Below, piece by piece: positions 47,427 through 58,500 of a stretch of 64,000 nt of DNA. The stretch's first letter is position 1. Each line of letters opens with the position of its first letter. This DNA comes from Lepturacanthus savala (lineage: Eukaryota; Chordata; Actinopteri; Scombriformes; Trichiuridae): positions 33,553,526-33,617,525 of the forward strand of contig CM060462.1 in assembly GCA_030544235.1 (NCBI GenBank), given 5' to 3'. A model generated the notes under the pieces. That model had not been told where the DNA came from and did no database searches. It saw only the letters and a list, made by a program, of their open reading frames with translations. Made by a program: the position numbers and the translations under genes.

Positions 47427-50400
47427 ATGAACCCAGCCGACTCCAGCCAGCTGACCGCAGCAGTCCACTCCCAGGAAGCACGACTAACGAGGCAGGAGGA
47501 ACACCTGACATCCCTTGCCCAAGGGTTGCAAGGGTTGGCCAACAGCCAGGACAGTTTTAAGGCAGCCATGACCACGGAGATGAGGGAGTTAGCCCGGCAG
47601 ATCAGGCAGGCCCTCCCTCCATCACAGCCTGAACTTTCTGCACCACCGAACTCTTCTGCTACTCCTGCTTCACCTGGATCACCTTCAGCCTCGCTCCGGC
47701 TAGCCCCGACAGAGAAATTCTCCGGAGAAGGTGTCAATTGTAAGTCTTTTATTGTTCAATGTGAGCTGCACTATAAACTCCAGCCCTCAGCCTTCCCAAC
47801 GGACTCGGCCAAAGTGGCCTTCATGATTTCCCACCTTTCGGGACAAGCGGCAGCATGGGCGACTGCAGAGTGGGCTCGGGGAGCGTCAGTGTGCTCCTCC
47901 ATAGACTCTTTTAAAGACTCATTAAGGAAGATCTTCGATCGCACAGTACCAGGGAGGGAGGCGGCAAGAGAGCTGAGCACTATCAAGCAAGGCAGACGCA
48001 CGGTGGCTGATTACGCCATCCACTTCCGCACCTTAGCTGCTGACAGTGAGTGGAACGACGCGGCCCTACGGGACATGTTTTTGACTGGGCTCGCTGCCTC
48101 CGTTCGGAGCTTGCTAATTCCCCTGGACTTACCTGCAGACTTAGACTCCGTCATCGCCCTTGCCATCCGGACGGGCAATCGGCTAAGGGACTGGGAGAGA
48201 GAGACCGTGACGCCCTTTCACCACCGGATAGCTGCTCAACCCCCCATGCCGGCACAATTTTCTCCACAGGCTGCAGCACCCCTAGAGCCCAGGGAGGAGC
48301 CGATGCAGTTGGGGCGGGCAAGGCTGTCCAGAGAGGAGCGACGTCGCCGGTTACTAGAGGGCAGATGCTTTTACTGTGGACGGACTGGGCATTTTCTGGC
48401 TGCATGTCCAGCAAAAGGAGGGAGCTCACCAGGTAAGGGAGGTACTCTGGCCCGTCGGTTGTCCATGCCGGAAACTCCCCCTCGCACACTGACTACTGTC
48501 CAGGTAATCCTCACTGATCGCTCCATTTCTGTAGGGGCTTTAATTGATTCAGGGGCCGACGAGAGCCTGCTAGACTGGGATTTGGCCCACCAGTGGCAAG
48601 TAAAAACTGTATTGTTATCCCAGCCCCTGGAAGCCACCGCTCTTGATGGCCATTTTATTTTTAGGATAACTCATAAGACTGAACCACTCCGTGTCCAGGT
48701 TGGCGATCACTATGAACAGATGTCTTTTCACCTTTTTAACTCTGCTCGGCATCCAATGGTTCTTGGATACCCATGGCTGTCTAGGCACAACCCCCACATT
48801 AATTGGGAAGCCGGAACTATCACCGCCTGGGGAGAGAATTGTGTAGGGAACTGTTTAGCTGTGGGTCAGAGACTGGCAATGGGCCATATCAATACTGGGG
48901 GGACAGACCCATCTCCTGGGATAGAACCAGACCTTGTAACTGAACCTACTGACCTAGCAACGGTACCTGTGGCTTACCATGACTTGGGGGAGGTATTCAG
49001 CAAAAGCAAGGCTGCGTCCTTGCCTCCCCACAGACCATATGACTGCGCCATTGACTTGATTCCAGGTGCCCCAATTCCCAAGGGGAGACTTTATTCCATT
49101 TCAGGTCCTGAGAAAAAGGCCATGAAGGATTACATTGACAGTTCACTCAAGGCTGGCCTTATTCGTCCCTCTTCATCTCCTGCGGGAGCCGGTTTCTTTT
49201 TTGTAGGAAAGAAAGACGGCTCCCTCCGTCCCTGCATAGACTATAGCCCCCTTAATGCCATTACAGTTAAGAACCGCTACCCTCTGCCCCTTATGGCCTC
49301 CGCTTTTGAACAGCTCCAGTCAGCCAAGGTATTTACAAAGCTAGACTTAAGAAACGCTTACCACCTGGTTCGGATCAGAGAGGGGGATGAGTGGAAGACT
49401 GGTTTTAACACACCATCAGGGCACTATGAATATTTAGTCATGCCATTTGGACTTGCCAATGCCCCTGCAGTATTTCAGGCTTTTGTTAACGATATCCTCC
49501 GTGATTTCTTGAACTTGTTTGTGTTTGTATACCTGGATGACATTTTGATCTTTTCCCCTGATCAGCGTACTCATGTCCATCATGTCAGACTGGTTCTCCA
49601 GCGCCTGCTGGAGAACCAGCTATATGTTAAAGCAGAAAAATGTGATTTCCATGCCGATACAATATCGTTCCTTGGCTTTATTGTAGCCTCGGGACAGATA
49701 CAGATGGACCCGGCTAAAGTTAGCGCTGTGGCTCAATGGCCAACTCCTGATAGCCGCAAGAAGGTTCAGCAATTCCTGGGGTTTGCTAACTTCTATAGGC
49801 GGTTCATCAGAAACTTCAGCGCAATAGCAGCTCCACTCCATGCATTAACATCTCCTCTGACACCCTTCCAGTGGTCTCCAGAAGCTGACCAGGCATTCAG
49901 GAGGCTGACTGCCATGTTCACGACAGCGCCCATTCTCACAATGCCTGACCCAAATCGTCAGTTTGTGGTGGAGGTGGATGCCTCCAGTGAAGGAGTGGGG
50001 GCTGTTTTATCTCAGCGGTCAGAGAAGGACCAAAAGATGCACCCCTGTGCCTATCTTTCCAGACGGCTCTCATCAGCTGAGCGCAACTATGACGTTGGGA
50101 ATCGTGAGCTACTGGCAGTGAAGGTGGCCCTGGAGGAGTGGCGACATTGGCTGGAGGGAGCTCAACAACCATTCATCGTCTGGACGGATCATAAAAATTT
50201 GGAGTATATTAGAAAAGCAAAACGTTTAAATGCACGTCAAGCAAGATGGACATTGTTTTTTAACCGTTTTGATTTTGTCTTGTCTTACAGGCCGGGGTCC
50301 AAGAACACCAAGCCGGACACTCTCTCTCGCCTTTATGACCCCGAGTCTGTTGCCAAGGTCCCCGAGTCCATCCTGCCACTGAAACGTGTGGTGGGGGCAG

Positions 50401-51827
50401 TGAATTGGCAGATAGAAGCTGAGGTGAAGCAGGCCAATGGTGAGAGCCCACCACCTAGTGGTTGCCCAGCCAATCGGCTGTTTGTCCCAGTGCCCCTGCG
50501 ACCTCAGGTGATTCACTGGGCTCACACCTCCCTGCTTACCTGCCACCCAGGGGTGAGCCGTACTATGTTTGTCATCAGGCAACGCTTCTGGTGGCCGGCT
50601 ATGGAACAGGATGTCCGGGAGTATGTGGAGGCCTGTCGGGTCTGCGCCCAAAACAAAACATCCTCGAGACTTCAGATGGGATTGCTCCATCCCCTCCCAG
50701 TTCCCAGTCGGCCCTGGTCAGATATCTCACTGGACTTTGTTATGGGACTTCCCTTGTCTGAAGGTAACACCACTGTATTGACAGTGGTGGACCGTTTTTC
50801 CAAGATGGTACATTTCATTGCCTTGCCTAAATTGCCGTCAGCCAAGGAGACGGCTGAGATAATGCTAAACCATGTTTTTCGCCTACATGGCCTCCCTAGA
50901 GACATAGTGTCCGACCGGGGCCCTCAGTTTGTATCACGTTTCTGGTCTGAGTTCTGTGCGCTGATAGGGGCCACAGTTAGTCTCACGTCGGGTTACCATC
51001 CCGAGTCCAATGGACAGACTGAACGCCTTAACCAGGAGCTGGAGACTTGCCTCCGCTGCCTCATCTCCCAGAATCCATCAACCTGGAGTAAGCACCTGAT
51101 CTGGGTCGAGTATGCCCACAACTCCCTTCCCACCGCAGCCACTGGTCTGACACCGTTTCAAGGCGCCTATGGGTACCAGCCTCCACTGTTTCCTGACACA
51201 GAGAAGGAGGTAGTGGTGCCGTCGGCGCATGCTCTAGTTCGTCGTTGCCGGCGGGTCTGGGCAGCAGCCCGCAGGGCCCTCCTGCGGACCTCGGCCCGGA
51301 TGAAGAGGGCTGCTGACCGGAGGCGCCGCCCGGCACCAATCTACAAGCCTGGCCAGAAAGTCTGGCTATCCACCAGGGATCTGCCCCTCCATGTAGAGTC
51401 CAGGAAGCTGGCTCCCAGGTTTGTTGGTCCTTTCCCTGTTGCAAAAGTGATTAACCCTGCTGCTGTTCGTCTTCGTCTCCCCAGATCCCTCAGGGTCCAT
51501 CCCACTTTCCATGTGGGGAGACTTAAACCAGTGAAGGATAGCCCCATGGTCCCTCCTGCCAAGCCCCCACCACCCCCCCGAATGATTGACGGCGGTCCAG
51601 TGTACACAGTTAAGCAGCTACTGGCAGTCCGGAACAGAGGCAGAGGACGCCAGTTCCTGGTTGACTGGGAGGGCTACGGTCCGGAGGAGCGTTCATGGAT
51701 ACCCTCCAGATTTATTGAGGACCCGGGCCTCATAGATGACTTTTACCGCCGCCATCCTCAGGAGCCTGGGCCGTCTGGTGCCGTCCCTAGAAGGGGGGGT
51801 ACTGTCATGTCTCGTCGTAAATGTTAA
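47427..51827 (+). CDS. Gag-Pol polyprotein of sushi-like chromovirus, single intact frame
   Basis: The protein is 1466 aa from the first ATG (47427); the frame is open further upstream, but only with a GTG inside the LTR. Order: Gag with coiled-coil-like N-terminus and retrotransposon capsid region (about 80-250); CCHC zinc knuckle from C314 (CFYCGRTGHFLAAC); aspartic protease with DSGAD at 374; reverse transcriptase with YLDD at 702-705; RNase H with VEVDAS near 849; integrase zinc finger H1033-H1040-C1070-C1073; integrase core D1103, D1163, E1199 (DX59DX35E); and a chromodomain at about 1390-1445 (YTVKQLL, FLVDWEGYG, RSWIP). All catalytic residues are present and there is no internal stop. 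Gag and Pol share one frame, as in Tf1, rather than being separated by a frameshift. The stop lies in the 3' LTR. Confidence 0.97.
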   Translation: MNPADSSQLTAAVHSQEARLTRQEEHLTSLAQGLQGLANSQDSFKAAMTTEMRELARQIRQALPPSQPELSAPPNSSATPASPGSPSASLRLAPTEKFSGEGVNCKSFIVQCELHYKLQPSAFPTDSAKVAFMISHLSGQAAAWATAEWARGASVCSSIDSFKDSLRKIFDRTVPGREAARELSTIKQGRRTVADYAIHFRTLAADSEWNDAALRDMFLTGLAASVRSLLIPLDLPADLDSVIALAIRTGNRLRDWERETVTPFHHRIAAQPPMPAQFSPQAAAPLEPREEPMQLGRARLSREERRRRLLEGRCFYCGRTGHFLAACPAKGGSSPGKGGTLARRLSMPETPPRTLTTVQVILTDRSISVGALIDSGADESLLDWDLAHQWQVKTVLLSQPLEATALDGHFIFRITHKTEPLRVQVGDHYEQMSFHLFNSARHPMVLGYPWLSRHNPHINWEAGTITAWGENCVGNCLAVGQRLAMGHINTGGTDPSPGIEPDLVTEPTDLATVPVAYHDLGEVFSKSKAASLPPHRPYDCAIDLIPGAPIPKGRLYSISGPEKKAMKDYIDSSLKAGLIRPSSSPAGAGFFFVGKKDGSLRPCIDYSPLNAITVKNRYPLPLMASAFEQLQSAKVFTKLDLRNAYHLVRIREGDEWKTGFNTPSGHYEYLVMPFGLANAPAVFQAFVNDILRDFLNLFVFVYLDDILIFSPDQRTHVHHVRLVLQRLLENQLYVKAEKCDFHADTISFLGFIVASGQIQMDPAKVSAVAQWPTPDSRKKVQQFLGFANFYRRFIRNFSAIAAPLHALTSPLTPFQWSPEADQAFRRLTAMFTTAPILTMPDPNRQFVVEVDASSEGVGAVLSQRSEKDQKMHPCAYLSRRLSSAERNYDVGNRELLAVKVALEEWRHWLEGAQQPFIVWTDHKNLEYIRKAKRLNARQARWTLFFNRFDFVLSYRPGSKNTKPDTLSRLYDPESVAKVPESILPLKRVVGAVNWQIEAEVKQANGESPPPSGCPANRLFVPVPLRPQVIHWAHTSLLTCHPGVSRTMFVIRQRFWWPAMEQDVREYVEACRVCAQNKTSSRLQMGLLHPLPVPSRPWSDISLDFVMGLPLSEGNTTVLTVVDRFSKMVHFIALPKLPSAKETAEIMLNHVFRLHGLPRDIVSDRGPQFVSRFWSEFCALIGATVSLTSGYHPESNGQTERLNQELETCLRCLISQNPSTWSKHLIWVEYAHNSLPTAATGLTPFQGAYGYQPPLFPDTEKEVVVPSAHALVRRCRRVWAAARRALLRTSARMKRAADRRRRPAPIYKPGQKVWLSTRDLPLHVESRKLAPRFVGPFPVAKVINPAAVRLRLPRSLRVHPTFHVGRLKPVKDSPMVPPAKPPPPPRMIDGGPVYTVKQLLAVRNRGRGRQFLVDWEGYGPEERSWIPSRFIEDPGLIDDFYRRHPQEPGPSGAVPRRGGTVMSRRKC
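51789..51799 (+). promoter_or_regulatory. Polypurine tract (plus-strand primer)
   Basis: AGAAGGGGGGG sits 3 nt before the 3' LTR, the standard position of the RNase H-resistant primer for plus-strand DNA synthesis. Confidence 0.85.
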
Positions 51828-52437
51828 GTTATCACTTGTGTTGTCTTGTCGTGCACTTCCTGTTTTATTTTGAAATAACTCTTCCCTCTCGTTTCAGGCA
51901 CCTTTGCTTCCTGCCCTTGTGTGTTTCCCGCCACTGTGATTGCCTTCCCCTGCCCTGATTGTTTTCACCTGTGCCCTGTTACCTTGTGTCTATTTATTGT
52001 CTGTGTCTAGCCTTGTCCTGTGCCAGTTCGTCATGTTCCATGTCTCAAGAACCAGCGCCCAGCTCCATGCCCTTTCAGGTTTTGTGTTTTGTTCCTGTCT
52101 GTTTAGTTTTCAGTCTTGTTTTTGCAGCTTTTCCTTTGTTACTTTTTCTAGTTATCATTAGTCTGATTTTCCTCGCAAGAGTGATTTTTTGTTTACCTCG
52201 TAAGAGTGATTTTTTGTTTACCTCGTAAGAGTGATTTTGTGTTTACCTCGTAAGAGTGATTTTTTGTTTACCTCGTAAGAGTGATTTTTTGTTGGTACTT
52301 TATAGCCTTAGTGTTGTAGCATTTTTCCTCCTTGAGAGTGACTTTCATTTTGGTACAATAAAGACTTTCTCTTTTTTGAACGTACTGCGAACGAGTCGTG
52401 CATTTGGGTTCAGCCTCCGGCCCCCCGCCTTGTGTCA
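51803..52437 (+). repeat. 3' LTR of the sushi-like retrotransposon
   Basis: Same length as the 5' LTR and 4 mismatches from it. It is preceded by the polypurine tract AGAAGGGGGGG plus TAC. Its first 25 bp encode the last residues and stop codon of the gag-pol frame. The AATAAA at 52357-52362 should end the element's transcript. Confidence 0.96.
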
Positions 52438-52442
52438 GTCAG

Positions 52443-53075
52443 TGTCTAAAGTGTCTAAAATTAGCTCCAATACAACATTAAAATGCTCTCATGTGTTTTT
52501 TTTTCTTATTTTATTCATGGTAAAACTAATATAGCCTAATAAACTGTAATAACACTGGATAATGAGTACTTTTACTTTTGATACTTTAAGTATATTTTAC
52601 TGATAATACTGTACTTTTACATAAGTAACATTTTGAGTACAGGACTTTTTGTTGTAGTATTGAGTATTGTTCGATGACAGTATTTCTTTATTAAAAGTTA
52701 TAGACCTGCATAAAAAGTCCTTCTTCTTTTCCTCAAGTAAAGTATCTGAGTACTTTGCCCACAACTGACTACCATACATAGTTACTCACCGGAAAAGTGT
52801 AGCTTTTCCCTTATCCATAACATTTGGGATGAATTTCTATACCAAACATGTCTTGACACATCCTTATGGTCCTTGAACGTATCACTAATTACCTGCTGGA
52901 AGCCAGAGCAGCCGATTCAGATCTAAAAGTACCAACACAGTTGTTACTTTATTAAAAGTTATAGACCTGCATAAAAAGTCCTTCTTAAGTAAATGTATCC
53001 TAGATGTATTAGCAGCAGAATGTACTTAAAGTATTAAAGTAAAAGTACTAGTCTGACCACTACATTAGTATCACA
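52443..53075. repeat. Fish 'tacttttactt' interspersed repeat, right of the retrotransposon
   Basis: Continues the repeat split by the retrotransposon (TAAAATTAGCTCCAATAC, GAGTACTTTTACTTTTG, AAAGTAAAAGTACTAGTC). It includes an exact 40-bp direct repeat at 52686-52725 and 52947-52986. Confidence 0.7.
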
Positions 53076-54279
53076 TTATTAGTAAAAACAAGATGAAAAA
53101 AATTGTTCTGATACAGTTTTCAGATTTTCTCGACTTTATTTTATTTTTTAAGTAAACTATGAGAGATCAAGTTTAGAAGGAAAAAAAATACTATCTGGTG
53201 GAGTTATCAACTCACAGACGTGGAATGTGACCTGATTACAAACCTTTTCTAAGGCGCCAAAAGACAAAAATGTTGGATTTCATCCTTAACTAGTCTATGT
53301 ATTGTATTTTAAATATTTTTGATATTGTTTATTGTGTCTTCTGAAAAGTAACTAAAGCTGTCATATAAATGTAGTGGTGTAGAAAGTACAATATTTTCCT
53401 CTGAAGTGTTGTGGACTGAAATATAAAGTAGCATCACATGGAAAAACTCCAGTAAAATAGAAGTAGCCAACCTCAAAATTACAGCACAGTACTTGTGTGA
53501 ATGTGGAGTTACTTTCCACCACAATAATCACATATTTATTATACTTAGACTATCCACATGGATTCTTCAGCTAGTTTGATTAATTTAGTTAAGTTGATTA
53601 ACTGTGGCCTAATGAGACACGCAGACCATGAGGCTACTTTATGGAAATACATTTTTTTGCTGAGACATGACACGACTCTGGAAAATCGTAAGCTATGCAG
53701 CAGGAAAATCAATCAGGAACACATGCAGTTCATTCAAAGAAATAGTAGATGTTTTAAAACAAAAGTAGAGCTGTGGGCAGATTGTAGATATTTATCTTGC
53801 TAAATTACAGCGATAGAAAAGACAGAGGCAGAGAGAATATTCACATTCCTCTTTTTTTAAGTTACCTTTACTTATCTGTATTTTTTACAGTGAAAGCACA
53901 ATGTATATATTTGTATTTTTAAATTAATTTGAACTACTTGGATTTGATTGCAATGTTGCAATGTTACACAGCTCGATTTACACAACTCTCCTCTCAACAA
54001 AGATTTTTGATGTATTTCTCTGCTTTGTGTTTTTATATATATTTGAGCTATGTCATAACTGTAATTTTGTATAAATATGTTGTTATCATTGTTTCTTCAT
54101 TGATCCTAAACAAACATGTATTACTTTTACATGCTAAACAAAATACATTTTGACTGTTGTTTCTTTGTTTTGTCTTGTCTTGTTCTTCTTTATTATTTTG
54201 TATTATATTTTATTTAATGAACTGTATTTTTAGTAGTATAGCGAACAGAAAAAAGTAAAAGCACCTTTGTTTGGACAGT
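53076..54279. other. Intergenic stretch before UBL7
   Basis: AT-rich, no gene or clear element. Confidence 0.6.
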
Positions 54280-54308
54280 ACACGTAAGCATGACGTACAC
54301 CACGTGAC
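54280..54308 (+). promoter_or_regulatory. Candidate UBL7 proximal promoter: CRE-like and E-box motifs
   Basis: A TGACGTAC half-CRE at 54291 and a CACGTGAC E-box (USF/CLEAR-type) at 54301 lie within 60 bp upstream of the leader-exon donor. There is no clear TATA box. The motifs are seen; promoter function is inferred from position only. Confidence 0.4.
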
Positions 54309-54346
54309 TAAATCCAGGAAGTGAATCGAGTGTCAACAACATAATG
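54309..54346 (+). other. ubl7: UBL7 leader exon, 3' end (start not defined)
   Basis: The sequence …caacaacataatg is followed by a strong donor gtgagtgtg at 54347, and the next acceptor is …gtgttgcag at 54785. This fits a short 5' exon ending at 54346; the true transcription start is not visible. The exon ends in ATG, so splicing gives ATG-ATG-TCG and translation may start with Met-Met. Confidence 0.65.
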
Positions 54347-54785
54347 GTGAGTGTGCAGTCCTTTCATAAAGCCTTATCATGGCTGTTATATGAGACTTAC
54401 ATCCTGTAGTTATCGACAGTTATCGTGTATCAAACCCGTTCTACGGTACGAATGATTCACATTTATTTTTAAATGGTCGACACTGCGTCTAACAGCCGCT
54501 AACTAGCTAACAGTTAGCTGAGGCTGATCAGGTTTGCCGACAAAACGGATGTTTTTCACGTTACGTCAAGTTGATTTTAATCCAATGCTTGTTTTTGTCA
54601 CGAGTCTATATTCTTAAATAATTCGTTTGAAGTTGGTTTGGTGTAGTATTTGTCAGTGCTGAAGTGTATAATCTATCTTCTCACAAAAGTAGTAGTAGAA
54701 ATCGAAACGTTGATATTTTACCGTTAGTCCACATCAGAAACGTGTGATCACATCTAGTTTAGTCCACTCGTGTTGTGTGTTGCAG

Positions 54786-55414
54786 ATGTCGTCTCCAGAC
54801 TGGCACCTGTCTCTGAAGCTGGTGGATCAGTCCAAATCCATCTTCCACTTCCCAGAGATGATGCCAGGAGATGTTCCACCAGGAGGATACAGAGTTGCGA
54901 CTCTAAAACAGCTGGTCGCAGCTCAGCTCCCAGACTCCATCCCAGATCCTGAATTTATAGGTATAGCATCATTTAATACACATTTAAACATCCCTTCCAC
55001 ACGGTTTGTGATGCCTATAGAAATTACTCGACTTTTAATAATCATTTTTGTCTGATATGTTTTTCCCCAACAAAACAATTATCATCAATTATCATGTTAA
55101 AATCCTTAAAATAACATTTCAAATTCTCCCTAATTAAAAATTCCAGACTCTATGAAGATTTAAATATATTTAATTTGTAAAACTTTCCTGCTATACAGTT
55201 GTTAAAATACTGGAGCAAACTAGTTGTGGTGTCACAAATCCTCATCAAAACCTGCCACTTAAAATCATATTTTCAATGAGCAGAAATAAGAGTTGCAAAA
55301 TTCCTGGAATTTCCAAGTCAGAAACTTTCCATGGAAATAAATGGGAATCTATGAAAAAATCAACAAAAATGAAAAATTTACAGAATTGAAGGTTGGCCCA
55401 TAACAGGGAACTTA

Positions 55415-55506
<92 letters not shown>

Positions 55507-58500
55507 CCCTAACCCTAAACTTTGTACATAAAACACATTTGACTGGAGGGGATTTTTCATGAATGTATCATTGTTATTTGTCCTTTTAAAATGTTCCGCC
55601 TGTTTTCACATTTTGCTCCAGAGCTGGTCCACTGTGGGCGGAAACTTAAGGATGATCTGACCCTGGATTCCTGTGGGATTCAACCAGGATCCACCTTACA
55701 TATACTCAAAAAGACTTGGCCAGAACCCGAGAGCAGTCCAGGTTTGTTTGTGTGCCATTTAACCCCTAAAAACATGTTTAAAGAGTTCTATCAGACATGC
55801 ATTAAGACATAACTACACTCTGCTTGGGATACTATTGAGTGTGTAATATGGTATGCCATGGTAAAATCTTTAAAATTACATGTCCTTCATCTCCCTTATT
55901 GAAAAAAATTGAATACGCATATATATTTCATTTCAAAAGTTTAAGTGCTGGACACAAAATTGACTACTTCACTGAAAATTCAATTCTCAGCATATATACC
56001 CTGGGATTTTCAATGAGCTCAGAGAAATATACTACTTTCTGCAGTTGAATGTGAAACCAAACTCCCAATGTCAAACTCTGCACTTCCAACTGTAGAAAGG
56101 AAGAAAAACTTATTTTTGAGTAGATGGAAACTTGTTATTTTACTTTTAATTTTACTGGCTATAAATAAAATAATCAGATTATATTTTTCTCATGTGTTTT
56201 TTTTTATCTTCCCCAGAGCCTGTGAACAGAGCGAATGCAGCCAGGGAGTTCAGGGTGTTCCACGCTGCTCTTCACTCTCTAAACTCCTCCTACAGAGACT
56301 CAGTGAGTAGAAGACTCACAGCAGAAAGCACAGCACTGCTCATGGTGAAATACTTTCAAACTCGTGATCAACTGATGGGCTTTTAAATCCCAACAGAACA
56401 CTGAGAATTGTGTTGTGATTGGCTGATATAAGGTGATATTGAAACAGCTCATATTTTATTTATCTACATACATCTACATAAGTCCAGCAGATAAACACAA
56501 ACACTTTTTTTTCTAAATTTTTATATAGAAATTACAGGACCTGGTCTCATTGGATGTTTTTAAAACAAAGGTTAAATGTAGTGAGGGTGGTTAAAAAGTG
56601 TATAATCTGAGTTATTTTTATACAAAACATTGTTTGTTGATTATAATGGTTTATAATAATCTAGTGTGATGTGGCGGCTGTAATTTGTGCTGCTTTTCAT
56701 GGCCAGGTCCCTCTTGAAAAACACATTTTTTTAATCTCAATGAGGATGTTCTGGTTAAATAAATAAAATAAACACATTTATGCTCGGTCTAAACATTCAT
56801 AGACATCTATGCATTAATTTAACATAAGAATCCAACTGTGAGTGTTTACTGTTACTACTGTTGTTTTACTATTGCTGTTACTGCATCCAGTGCTCCTGGG
56901 TCACTGACAAAACTGTCATGTGGTGTAACTCTAAACACTTGGTACCAGATAGTTTACAAAGGTTTTAAAGAATTAAAAACACAGTTTTATATTCTAGGTG
57001 AAAAAAATTTACAAAGAAGAAACCAACATGAACACACTGTACATTTTGAGAGACCTGATGAATGCTTCTGAAAACTGTATTTAAAAAAAAATTTCACTTT
57101 ATCATCTTGCTAACCATTATTTGTCATTGTATTTGTCATGTATTTTGTATTAATAGACTTCTAAGTATTAATTTAACATAAGAATCCAACTGTTGAGTGT
57201 TTTCTTTCCCTACTGTTCCTGCAGCTATTACTACTGCAGCTGCCGTTATTGCATCTTCTGCTGCTACATTTACCAATGTGCTCTGTTCTTCAACTCACCC
57301 AGGTTTATAAAATGCTGACAAATAAAGAGTCTCTGGATCAGATCATTGTGGCCACACCAGGGCTCAGGTCAGACCCAGTAGCGCTAGGTAAGATCTGTTG
57401 GAGTTTTATGAAAACCGTTATCCATCTTGTTGTACCATGCAAAAATAATACATTTCCTCGAATATCATAAAATCTTTTCAGGCGTGCTTCAAGACAAAGA
57501 TCTCTTTGTGCAGTTTACGGATCCTAACATGCTGGACATGTGAGTGTGGCTTTTCCTTTTGTTATTGGTTTTTTCGATATGACAGATGATAAGCCAGTGC
57601 AGTACAGACACACGAGTCAGTAATTTAAATTAAAATTCTCTGTCTGTCTTGTAGCTTGATCAGTTCACACCCAGCCCTTGTCAACGCCATCATCCTGGTC
57701 CTGCACTCTGTGGCAGGCAGCATGCCCGCTCAGTCCAGCGCCAGCTCCTCTCGCAACGTGTCTGCCAGCTCCTACAGCGATATGCCAGGTGAGCTGGAAG
57801 AGACAGCTGAGTGAAACAGGCAGAAATTAGAGCAGGCAGCGGAGGATCGCTAATTTTGGAGCGACTGAATCGAAGCAGACGAACGTAACTGTTGTAGGAG
57901 ACTCGCGATATGTTGATGATGTGTCTGCCATTTTATCATAAAAATGTTCAAAACCAGACTTTCCTATAAATAGTTTCTGGCGTTTTATTAGTCACGTACA
58001 TGTACAAACAACTTCTTCATCTCTTCTCTCTTTCTGGCAGGAGGCTTCATGTTTGAGGGCATGTCTGACGATGAGGAGGAGTTCCAGTCGGTGAGTCAGT
58101 CTGCTTCATACTTAGCGTCAGATATCATTGAATACTGATGATTCTTATGGTCTTGATGTATTTTTTTGTGTGGCTTTAAAATGTATGTCACAGGGGAGCC
58201 CAGCGGGCCCTTCCAGCAGAGCCGGGGCCTCGGCAGGAATCCGACCGGTGTCTCTGAGCCACAGCGGGGCGACGGGCCCACGGCCCATAACGCAGAGCGA
58301 GCTGGCCACGGCTCTGGCCCTTGCCAGCACTCCTGACAGCAGTGCCGTTACTCCAACAACAGCCAGTCAGGTGAGACTGAAAAATACACTGCCTGAACCA
58401 CCTGGATTTAACTATAGAGTCTCTTTTTCTTGTGGAGATTAGAGCAAAGCAACTGGACTTCTTAGTTGGTTGGTTGTTCCATTATTAAAAACTAGAAGGA

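Larger units (their letters stand above)
46775..52437 (+). mobile_element. Full-length Tf1/sushi-group chromovirus (Ty3/gypsy LTR retrotransposon)
   Basis: The element has two 635-bp LTRs starting TGTCATG and ending TGTCA, with a 5-bp target duplication GTCAG at 46770-46774 and 52438-52442. The internal part holds a primer-binding site 2 nt after the 5' LTR, one gag-pol frame, and a polypurine tract at 51789-51799. The LTRs differ at only 4 positions (three base changes within 46982-47017 of the 5' copy plus one just before the poly(A) signal), so insertion is recent. Domain order (protease, RT, RNase H, integrase, chromodomain) marks a chromovirus. The sushi-like Gag and self-priming layout point to the Tf1/sushi group, the same broad group from which mammalian PEG10/RTL genes descend. 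It lies in the intergenic space between CD276 and UBL7, in UBL7 orientation. Confidence 0.97.

Noticed and set aside
48469..48475. CGGAAAC, resembling the PEG10/sushi -1 slippery heptamer
   Set aside because: It lacks the GGG needed to slip, and gag and pol are already in one frame here.
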